Positions 10,778-20,763 of a stretch of DNA of 64,000 nucleotides are shown piece by piece; the stretch's first letter is position 1, and each line of letters opens with the position of its first letter. This DNA is from Parapristionchus giblindavisi (taxonomy: Eukaryota; Nematoda; Chromadorea; Rhabditida; Diplogasteridae), in NCBI GenBank assembly GCA_943737045.1, contig CALSFV010000229.1, positions 477,001 through 541,000 on the forward strand, in the 5' to 3' direction. The notes under the pieces were generated by a model that worked only from the letters and a program-made list of their open reading frames with translations, was not told the origin of the DNA and did not search any database. The translations under genes and the position numbers were made by a program.

Positions 10778-12488
10778 ATGGATATTAATGGAATCTATTT
10801 TCATATTTCAACATGGGAAAGTGACCATGCTGACAATGTTGGGCACATTACGAGATTGTAAGAATAAATAATTATTAATCTACTCGGAGAATACCAACTT
10901 TCCTTTAAATGGACATATAGTTATTTCTCATTTCATACTCGGACAACTTTATTCTCTATGTATTATCCATTCTACAAGTATATATTCCACTTATTTGCTA
11001 TTTTCGTATATATTCAACTTATTATATGTATATTCAACTTATTATAGTATATATTCAACTTATTTGCTATTTTCAAAATTTTCGATAAAGCATAAGATAG
11101 TACTTTGAAATTTATTCACATTAGGGTGCAAGAGATGCCACGTTTCTACATTTCTGCTAGATTTCCCTCCCTAATAATAATGACACGACGTGGATATATG
11201 TGAGTAGCGTTTGTAGGATATGACTCGAGGTAGACACAAGAGCACGTGAATCTGGTATACTCAGAAAAAAATGTGTAAAAAATCTATACATCCTTTTGAT
11301 GTGTTGTATTGAACGCATCAAATTGTTCTATTGAACACCCCCATATGTTCCAATTTATACTTTTTCCCAATTTACACCCTAAAAGGTGTTAATCAGAACA
11401 CATTGGGGATTACAGTTTCACCCGGAACACCTATGGGTGTTCATATTGACACTTCATTTTTCTGAGTGTACGAGACTACAATATACAACAAAAAAACTGT
11501 TCCTTTCTCAGAGTGTGTTCATTATCCATACGTCGAAGTTTCTGCTCTCTTGTATGCGATCAAAATGAATGACGTTGTGTAAAAATAGTAATTGCTTTTT
11601 TGGTCTACACGACCAATGGGAAGATGATCGAAAACATTCTTGAATTCTGTGTAAACTATCTAATTGAAGACATCAAGCCAATAAATATATAATTGGAATA
11701 ATCTAATGTGGTGTTAATTTCTTGTAAATGGATTTAGAAATTGTAAAAAGGGTGTTAATTTTGTCCACTTGTAAATAGCATTGTAAAAAGCAAATATCTC
11801 GGTTCTCTGACTAGTTAGAGACTTGAAACATGGTTTTTGGGTTAGAAACCACGAAAAAAAAGCTTATAAACGAAGTTTCAAGTCGCTATCTCTACAAAAG
11901 CGGAGATATTTGCTTTTTAAAAGAATATTCGAGTTTTCCTGAAAAATCGTGTAAAAAGCAAATATCTCCGCTCTTTGTAGAGATAGAGACTTGAAACTTC
12001 GTTTATAAAACCAAGTTTCAAGTCTCTAAATAGTCAGAGAACCGAGATATTTGCTTTTTACAATGCTATTTAAAAGTGGACAAAATTATCACTCTTTTTA
12101 CAATTTCCAATGCCATATACAAGAAATTAACACCACATAATAATTGAAGGGTACTTATTATAAAATTGTGGCATCTTTATTATAATATAAATGTGTCACT
12201 TTTGATCAGACTGAAAAAAAACTTTCATCATTTCAGAAATATATTTCTTGTATAAAATAATAATAATAAGCATTTAATCGCAGTCGAAATTGGTTGTATA
12301 GTGAATTAACTATTGTATCGGAGAGTTCAGCTTTGTTTAAGTTCAAAGATCAGATAGGAATTATTCAAAAAGACGATTGTTATCTTACCATGAGAATAGA
12401 TATTCTTCCTTATTCCTTTGAGATCGGAACAAACGAAGGCACAATGATCAGGCAAACAATATTGAATATTCATATCAGTCAACAATAA
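10778..12488 (+). CDS. Small gene with MATH-like C-terminal half, 94 aa
   Basis: Exon 1 (10778-10857) and exon 2 (12284-12488, stop TAA) join in phase 2 across gtaaga..cgcag. The start opens MDINGIYFHISTWESDHA. The second exon reads RNWLYSELTIVSESS then IIQKDDCYLTMRIDI, which resembles the end of a MATH domain (a conserved W/F stretch, then a hairpin ending in a D-x-L-x-I strand). At 94 residues it is shorter than a full MATH domain, so this is a truncated copy or one missing 5' exons. Its ATG is 10 bases after the stop of the upstream gene, which suggests co-transcription or a mis-split single locus. The 1.4-kb intron holds two MITEs. The family call is tentative. Confidence 0.55.
11258..11468. 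mobile_element. TA-type MITE, copy 2 (211 bp)
   Basis: Inverted copy of 504-714, same length. Ends tactcagaaaaa and ttttctgagtg are flanked by TA on both sides (11256-11257 and 11469-11470), the Tc1/mariner target. Lies in the intron of 10778-12488. Confidence 0.8.
11707..12137. mobile_element. TAA-flanked palindromic MITE (431 bp)
   Basis: Ends TGTGGTGTTAATTTCTTGTA and TACAAGAAATTAACACCACA are perfect 20-bp inverted repeats. TAA flanks both sides (11704-11706, 12138-12140), matching the TWA target of PIF/Harbinger elements. The interior is also palindromic (gcaaatatctcggttctctga on one arm, its complement on the other). Confidence 0.85.
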
Positions 12489-13625
12489 ACCACTATTTCT
12501 ATTTTGAACGATACTAAGCTGTTCATAGCTGTCATTTAATTGTAAATATTATTTCTGTGATGAGTGCAACAATATCTTGAGCGATTCTTCTGCCGTTCTA
12601 TCCTTGTTAGACTTCTCCTATCCCGATCTCGAATTAAGAGAATAAAGTGCAAACTACAGTACACAAGACCTGTGAACTGTTATATTTAACACTTTTGATC
12701 TATTTTTTAAACAAAAAATTGTTAAAAAATAACACTTGTTTTTGTACTGTTGGTTGCACTTTATTCTCGTGTGTATTGGTGATGTATAATATCTTGAGTG
12801 ATTCTTCTGTCGTTCAATTCTTATCTTATCCAGCAATCTAATTGATATTTCATGAATTGTTCTAGCTTATGCTAGAAATTTTATTTCCATTTTAAAAATA
12901 TTTGTTTACAGATCCTATTTTCTACTTTTCCAATGGGTTGTTGTGAGACCCCAATCAATTTTAAAACATCATAAAGTACTTCTTCTCGACCCCCTAGGGT
13001 CTGTTAACTCCCTATGACTCACACATCTATTTGGAACGGACTATCGTCATTCGTAGCCCGAGGGTAAGTCACGCCCATAATGCACTAGAGGAGGGGGGAA
13101 TCACTGCTCTCATAAACAAGAGTTCGTATCGACTTAGCGATCGCACGTACGGACGTATTAATATTAGCCTACGATCTCTTTATTTACGTAGTATTTCGAT
13201 GTGTCGACCAGGGAGTGTACATTGCTTATGAAACTCTTCGCAGAACCATTTTGATTTTTCGTGATCGATTGATTTGCTCATAGTTCTATTCGAACTTCGT
13301 TATTTCTTCTCTTTTGTTCGCTTTGTAACATTGATTAAAGGGCTAATTTGAAACTCGCCGCTCTTGTAATACTCTCTCGTTTTCCTTACCTACGCGGGAG
13401 TGTTGCTAGAGCGGAAAGTAAAATTAGGGGGTATGTGTTTTAAAATATTTTTCTTCTTTCAATTTCGTCCTGTATTAACCTTGTACGGTACATATCAACT
13501 TATCAATACTTTACCCTCTATCGTCAATCTCCCATTTCGTCACAGCTAATAGATCAGGTTTCATCCTCGCTTCATCGCTTAACTTTCCATCTCCCTTGTC
13601 AGCCTTTCTCCTCTGTGTCTCTACT
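12489..13625. other. Intergenic with inverted repeat 12638-12768
   Basis: GAGAATAAAGTGCAA (12638) is complemented by TTGCACTTTATTCTC ending at 12768. The element sits between two copies of aatatcttgagygattcttctg (near 12569 and 12788), so it looks like an insertion within, or cause of, a local duplication. From 12840 to 13625 no gene is supported. Confidence 0.5.
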
Positions 13626-13710
13626 CCTTCCTCTCCCTCTCTCTTTCCCTCCCTCCTTCTCTCCCATCCCTCTCCCCTCCCTCTACCCTCTCCCTCCCTT
13701 TCCTCTCCCA
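13626..13710. repeat. CT-rich tract
   Basis: Degenerate CCCTCT repeats. A minus-strand ORF passing through it (13511-13861) has a coding-like start (MSQEREEETPWRYFHIATQQ) but no splice or homology support. Confidence 0.7.
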
Positions 13711-14389
13711 TCACTCGTAACATTGCCGTTGGGCGAAAGCGTCGAAAACATGGTCGGATATTGATTGTAATTGTTTCGTCATTTAAGTCTATTTGTTCGT
13801 ATTGTTGTGTCGCTATATGAAAATACCTCCAGGGTGTTTCTTCTTCCCTTTCCTGGCTCATTTACCCCTATTAATTATAACTAATTGTTCAAAATAAATT
13901 AGTGAATTTACTCGTTCCCATGTTCAATGAAAATGTAATCTTCAGTCTTTAATCAAAATTAAGCAACTTTATACTATTTTGAATCTCCGCTCTGACCACA
14001 CTCCCTTTCTGTCCTTGTCTGCTAGAGAACATGGCCATAGCGGGGAGTAAAAATATTCTTTCGGTGTGCTTCTAATCTTTATTGTTCTTGTCTTTTCTTT
14101 ATTTACCAGTGGTTTACAATTATTAAACTCTGTTTGTCTCTTCACTGTATTAGTTTCCTTACTTGAACCTTTGATCTCAATTTTCTTGCTTTCACGGTTA
14201 TTTGTGGACTATTCCTTTTCGTTGCTGTTACCATTCACTCTATGTGTATTTTAATTATTATCCATTTCTGCATTAATTTTAATATTTTATTGATTTTCGC
14301 CTTTACCTCTCTGTGTTTATCATTAAAAATAAATTTAAAAAATATCATTTCAGTATCACAGTTGCCCAATATTTACTATCTACGATGTT

Positions 14390-16419
14390 ATGACTCTATT
14401 AACATCGTCATCTTCAATTTCCTCATCCTCATTAGTCATTCAATCGATTACCGTACTCCTCGTCACATTTGGTGTGCCTACCGTAATCTCGGACGACGTT
14501 TGCGACGAGTGCCGTGTGCACTGGCCCGACGCCATCTGCGCCAGGGGTGAGTCAATGTGATCTTTGATCTTTGATCTTTGATCTCTCATCTTTATTTTCA
14601 TTACCCAGGAAAATGTTTGAAAAACGTACTATAAAGTTTCTCGAGAATGTAAAAATGACAAGACCTGTATCACGGCCGATGTATCATTTTAATAATAGTT
14701 TCACAATTTTAAAGATATTGATCTCTGATCTTTTATTTTGATCTTTGATCTTTGATCTTTAGGTCGATGTCGCTGTCCGCCGAACACACTTAGGGTTCCT
14801 TCGGCCTCGATGCAATGGGTGTGTCTATCAGTCAACGATATCAGTAAGTGTTTTTCTGATACAGCTTAGCATCTTTTGAAACATGTTTTGGGCACCTTAG
14901 ATTATGCCAAATTTATATAAAATGTGTAATAACACCCCCCCCCCCCTAGTACGAGGGAAAGTCTATCCCGATATGTGTGTTGCATCGAGAACGACAACGG
15001 CTCAATACAATTGTTTTTTTGCCACTGCTTCTTTTTTTGCTATTATTTTTGCTTTCTCTTCTCGGAGTAATTGTACAAAAAATAAGGTGAACTATGACGA
15101 AAGGCTGAAAATTCTGAAATTTTGATATATTATCATTATTATGTGAATATTTATTGCAGCAACGGGTGAGATCGGTCCACCCCTCACATGTCCTTTCCCT
15201 GAGGGAGCCGGATATAAGGTACACTTTTTTTAATCTTGGCCAAAATTCAAATGTCCAAAATTCACATTTTTATCGCTTGCTATAATAATTTTTGCATCAA
15301 TTTCCCTCTCATAACTAATTGTTAAAAAAACATAACAATTCTTGGTGTGAAATTGTTCTCTGTGGTTTTTGCTTCTGTTTCGATAGGTTTTGAAAAAAAC
15401 ACTTCTATAACATAACTGGAAACAGAATAAAGTATACTATTAAAAACGAAGCGTTAACTAATGGTCCCTGATCCTGATTGATCCTGACTGATAGTGACTG
15501 CACTTTCAGTTAGTCTTCCGTAATTCCTCCACTTCATCTCCTGTATTTTGTGACTCGAAAAAATCTCCATGCGGATGTCCAAGAGGATACGAGTGCATAA
15601 GATCATTGGGTATGTTTGATATTGTCGATTATGCTCAGTTCAAAAGTTACGAAAAGAAAAGAAAAAGAAAAAACTCTCCTAGTTTGAACATGGTAGAGAG
15701 TTTAAAAATTTATGAAGAAATTTATGAAGAAAAAAAGATTTATTTGGATAAAATGGAAACAAAATTTTTATTTACAAAATTTCTTTATCTTAAACCACAA
15801 GGGTGTTTCATAACATAATATTGACCGTATAAAATACACTTGTTTATTTGGTACGAGAGTAGCCAACCACTGCCACAATGCATTTCTATGTTTAGAGAGA
15901 GAGGTGAGAGAGTAGGTAGATCAGAGAAGCGAGGAAGGAAAGGAGGAAAGAGTGGGGAGTTCTTCCTCTGTTTAGCAGCAGTAGCAATGTAATTATGCAA
16001 GTACATTTTATATGGACAATATCTCATTGTCTCTCATTGTCTAGGAATCCTCGGCTCTCCAGACGGTGTGTGCTGTCCAGATCGAGGTTAGTTTTATTAA
16101 TTTTTTCAGTTGACAAAAAAAATTAATCGGGATGATCGGGATTGATTTGTCAGAGTTTGCTTGATTGAATTTGCAAGAAAATATTTGTCATGAAGACCAG
16201 CATCATTCAATTGCAGATACGACATGTTCCCAGCCGATCTTCGATCATTCCTCTGACCCACCGACGTCTACCGTACTACGATACGGCTACGACGGCGCCT
16301 CTTGTATTGCTTTTCAATGGAATCCCGAACGACCGTCCACCACGGCCAACAATTTCCGCTCTCGTGAACAATGCGAACACTACTGCATAAACTACTTCAA
16401 GTATATACACGTCCTGTGA
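14390..16419 (+). CDS. Secreted cysteine-rich protein with Kunitz-like domain
   Basis: Exons 14390-14546, 14763-14843, 15160-15218, 15510-15609, 16045-16086 and 16217-16419 join in phase (213 aa). The N-terminus has a Ser-rich start then a hydrophobic core (VIQSITVLLVTFGVPTVI), a likely signal peptide. It is followed by CDECRVHWPDAICARGRCRC, then lustrin-like blocks TCPFPEGAGYK, PCGCPRGYEC and GSPDGVCCPDRE. The last exon is a Kunitz/BPTI-like domain with only four of six cysteines (TTCSQP, ASCIAFQW, NNFRSREQCEHYC), a form common in nematode secreted proteins. Likely an extracellular or cuticle-associated protease-inhibitor-like protein. The stop TGA lies inside a TGATCTTTGATC array. Alternatively the last coding exon ends at 16400 (gtatat) and splices to 16454, ending at 16460. 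AATAAA lies at 16478-16483. Confidence 0.82.
14559..14584 (+). repeat. TTTGATC intronic array
   Basis: About three and a half TGATCTT units begin 12 bases after the gtgagt donor of exon 1 of the Kunitz-like gene. A second array (14739-14760) forms the pyrimidine tract of the same intron's 3' splice site, ending ctttag. Confidence 0.85.
15817..16022. mobile_element. Inverted-repeat MITE (GTATAAAATACACTTG ends), copy 2
   Basis: Inverted relative of 3634-3876. Ends ATATTGACCGTATAAAATAC and GTACATTTTATATGGACAAT. It occupies the fourth intron of the Kunitz-like gene and ends 22 bases before the exon-5 acceptor. Confidence 0.65.
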
Positions 16420-16477
16420 TCTTTGATCTTTGATCTCTCCATCTGCTTTGTAGTTTGTAGCTTCATAGTTCATGCTT

Positions 16478-16483
16478 AATAAA
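16478..16483 (+). promoter_or_regulatory. Candidate polyadenylation signal
   Basis: AATAAA about 60 bases after the stop codon of the Kunitz-like gene. Confidence 0.5.
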
Positions 16484-16616
16484 TGTAGTTCTGTGTAGAA
16501 TACTAACTTTGGAGGAACGTGAAAGAGTCAATCAATCATTTATGATGATAGTTTGTCCGTTTTAGAATTTCATATCTGAATAGAGTAGAACAGAAACACA
16601 CAGAGAAAAGTGTTAA

Positions 16617-18831
16617 GAGACCGGCTCGGTAAGACTCGAGCATTATGACCCCCTGCCGGACATTCGCCAAGACTTTCGATCTGGGCCTCAATACTTTCAT
16701 CATTGACACATACCGGGGGGAGACCGATGAAAGTTATAGTGAAAATGCCCTTGGGCTCAAACCCGGCTCACATATGTTTCATAAAATAAAAAATTGAAAA
16801 ATTCATAACTTTTCAATCGTGGTAGCTAGGACTTTTATTTATTTTTATTGGTGAATAACATGTCACGCACTCTTATAAACACTCCTGAACAATAATATCA
16901 TATCGTTCTGAATCTGTTTTTCGTGTTTGATTTTCGGATTTTTCCTCTTCTATCCTAGTTGAACAGATAGCGCAAGAAATTTCATAATGCATATTGTAGC
17001 CCTGACGATTATGTACATGGTGGCCATATTCCCTTGGCCAGCCAGCTTGTCTTAAGCCTCGAGATTTGCAACTGTATGTGAGATATGTGTAAATTGCAAA
17101 AATCGAAAATTAAATTTCTTGAAATTCGCAAGAGTAAGAGTTAGCTTTATTATGTCATTTTACTCGTAGCTATGTGAGCATATAGGAAAAATATACAAAT
17201 AGACTCAGACTACATTTTAAAAAAAATTTAGAAAATAATTATTTTATTTTTATTTTTTCAACTCCCACATTCAGTCGACCGTCAAGTCAAATTGATTCAT
17301 AGGGCGGATGGTGGCTGATGCATGTGCGTTTGCAGAAACGACTGCAACATGAAGAATCGTCGTTTCGCAGATCTCGAATTTATTTTTTAAATTATCAAAC
17401 TTGAATATTTATATGTTTCTTTCATATAAATCGGTTAGAAGGTAGCGTACTGCATCCAAAGCTGTACCATTTTTATCAGTAGGAGTATACGGTATTGAAC
17501 TACCGTAATCGTCAGGAATCGCGAACTAACTTTTTTTCAGTCGACCCTTAATTTTCAACCATGACCCGGGGTTCATGGTTGAGAATGGCTGAGGTCGAAA
17601 AATTCATGATGATCCCAGACCAAATACTATTTGGCATTATATCAACAGTGGACCAACTTTTATATTTATGGATATCAGAGCTCGAATTACCGTACTAGTA
17701 ATGCACGCACCTGAATTTTCCGAGAATTTCACCACATTATTACAGGATACGGTAGCTAGATTACGGTAATTCGAGTTATGGTATCCATAAAAATAAAAGT
17801 TGGCCCATTGTTGATATAATGCCAAATAGTATTTGGTCTGGGATCATCATGAATTTTTCGACCTCAGCCATTCTCAACCATGAACCCCGGGTCATGGTTG
17901 AGAATCATGGGTCGACTGAAAAAAAATTTGTTCGCGATTCCCGACGGTTACGGTAGTGAAGTACAGTACACTCCTACTGATAAAAATGGTACAGCTTTGG
18001 TTGCCGTACGCCACCTTCCAACCGATTTATATGAAAGAAACATATAAATATTCAAGTTTGATAATTTAAAAAATTAATTCGAGATCTGCGAAACGACGAT
18101 TCTTCACATGGTAGTCGTTAACGCAAACGCACATGCATCAGCCACCATCCGCCCTATGAATCAACTTGACTTGACGGTCGACTGAATGTGGGAGTTGAAA
18201 AAATAAAAATAAAATAATTATTTTTCTAAATTTTTTAAAAATGCAGTCTGAGTCTATTTGTATATTTTTCCTATATGCGCACATAGCTACGAGTAAAATG
18301 ACATAATAAAGCTAACTCTTACTCTTGCGAATTTCAAGAAATTTAATTTTCGATTTTTGCAATTTGCACATATCTCACATTCAGTTGCAATTCTCGAGGC
18401 TTAAGACAAGCTGGCTGGCCAAGGGAATATGACCACCATGTACATAATCGTCAGGGCTACAATATGCACTATGAAATTTCTTGCGCTATCTGTTCAACGA
18501 AGATAGAAGAGGAAAAATCCGAAAATCAAACCCGAAAAAACAGATTCAGAACGATATGATATTATTGTTCAGCTGTGTTTATAAGAGCTCATGGCATGTT
18601 ATTTACCACAAAAAAGAAATATAAGTCCTAGATATCACGATTGAAAAGATATGAATTTTTCAATTTTTTATTTTATGAAACATATTTGAGCCGGGTTTGA
18701 GCCTAAGGGCATTTTCACTATAACTTTCATCGGTCTCCCCCCGGCATATGTCTATGATGAAACTATTGAGGCCCAGATCGAAAGTCTTGGCGAATGTCCG
18801 GACCATGCTCGAGTCTTACCGAGCCGGTCTC
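16617..18831. mobile_element. 2.2-kb near-perfect palindrome flanked by TTAA
   Basis: The arms start GAGACCGGCTCGGTAAGACT and end with its exact complement. About 1.05 kb on each side matches with few changes, around a spacer of roughly 70 bases near 17690-17765. TTAA flanks both ends (16613-16616, 18832-18835), the target of piggyBac-type elements, though the terminal bases are not the usual CCC/CCT. No ORF of note. The arms include the c-g-g-t-a rich words (taccgtaat) that are common across the window. Confidence 0.85.
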
Positions 18832-18835
18832 TTAA

Positions 18836-20763
18836 ATGAATCTACAGCGAATATGGTGTCTTAAAACAAACCAAAAGTGTTAGATACAAAACTCGTTGAT
18901 ACATTTAACATGCCCAAGGTTTTGTGTTCTGTGTATTATAAATGTGATTGTTGGTGATTTACCACTAATTTCTCTATGAATTTAACTGGAGGCGGTGTTC
19001 ATTAAATACGATTAAGGTTTCATCATCGCTGTCAATCAAGTTAAGTTACTAAGTACCAATGTTCTGTACTCTACCGGTGCAACTTTATTCGCTTGAGCAT
19101 CAAGACAGTAACATTTCAATGAGACAAGCGAGGGTGGAGTGAGAGTCGTATAACTTTACAATGAAATACACAGAATGAAGTTACTCGACAGTCGTATATA
19201 AGTTTTAACACTTTAAAAAGGCACACAATTTGAATCCCGACTGAAACAAAAAATATCGATTGACTCCGGTTAGTTTTTTCCCATAATCGGCCGAAATTAA
19301 CCATGTCCGTTTTGTTTACTTCCATCACAAAACGACTTCAAATGTTCCGTATTCGTGTACTCTACACTTGTAACTCTTTGAATGTTTTGAGGGTCGACGA
19401 TAATAAGTCAAATCTTTATTCGCGTGAACATGAGCATCGCGACAGTGACATTTCCATTTCTGAGGAGGTTTGTGACAATTGAAAATAATAGTGTAAAAAA
19501 GACGACGAAGAAAAGGGGTCAAAAAGGGGGCGGAGCTTATCCGCGTCGGGAATCAAAACATCGATTAATTATAATGAGGGGGCGTGACTCCGTACGATCA
19601 ATGTGGGCGGGGCTTACATGGGGAACAAATTAAGAGAACTGCGTACAACTACGTAAACTCTCTAGACGAATTAACAGTACAATTATTAAAATGGGGCAGG
19701 GCCTAATCAATCAATAAAATGTGGACGGAGCCTATTTGAGTAATACAATGATGTACGTAATGAAAGAATGAATGAAGAAGATTCAGTCGACGACTTTGAA
19801 TACGAATGGAACCTTGGAGTGGATAAGAGGAGAGAGGGTAGGCATAAGTGTAAGGAAAGAAGAAGAATAGAAGTGTGGGAGGAGCCTAATCAATAATGGG
19901 CGGAGCCAACAGTACGGGAAAGTATGTGAAAGTATTAGGAGCAATCATAGGTGTGTGTCTCTGTAGATAGATAGATAGATTCACAAAACGGATAGGACGA
20001 CCTCTTCGGGGAGCTTATGGCGTCCCAAAAACATGTATGTATATTGCACTGGGAACAGAACGAAGGGAGCGGGCCCGGTACGCAAAGGGAAGTAGTGCTG
20101 GATGGGGGCGGGGCCGTGGCGGCTCAAGGCATCGACGCGATACCGACACACCAGAGCAAAGTGTTTTGTTTGTTTTCTGAGGCGGCAGCAATATAATAAT
20201 AATCATATTATATATAATATCATCTATATATTCATCTATTACACTATAGAGAGATAGAGAGTCTATGCAGAGGCATAGAGAAGAGGGGCGGGACGATTAA
20301 ATAAATATATCTATACAAAACTCTATGGTCGAGACAAAAAAAAGAAGAAGAATAAAGAGAAGAATGGGGAGAAGAGCAAAAAAGAACAGAGGCAATGAAG
20401 GCATATGAAAGGGGGAGGGGTTAGACATAAAACGGGGATGATAAAAACAGTTCAATCAATCAATCAAAATAGTGTGAAACTCATCGATTCTCACGAAAAA
20501 TTAAAACAACTTTCCTTTTTCGCAAACAATCAAATTTCACATGAAAACCAGTTTTGAGCGTGTGGGTGTGTGTGCGGGAGAAAAGGTAAGGGATAGTGAT
20601 CAAATCTATAGAAGACAACTACGGTATCGACACACAATCCGCGATTACGGTATGTGCCCCTGCCTACCGTACGTTGCCCGTTACACTCACTACACAATCA
20701 TCTATCCACACAAATCAATCAATAATCAATAAATCCGTCCACGCCGACATATACATAGCTACT
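18836..20763. other. Intergenic, duplicated block and GGGCGGRGC words
   Basis: A block around 19060-19120 (ctgtactctaccggtgcaac..gagcatcaagacagtaacat) recurs diverged at 19355-19455. Several GGGCGGRGC words occur between 19528 and 19910. TAGATAGATAGATAG lies at about 19966. No gene is supported. Confidence 0.4.

Noticed and set aside
14951..15090. Possible extra exon of the Kunitz-like gene after the poly-C tract
   Set aside because: It could be spliced in phase, but it adds a hydrophobic FFATASFFAIIFAF stretch in the middle of a cysteine-rich domain, and the reading without it is smooth.
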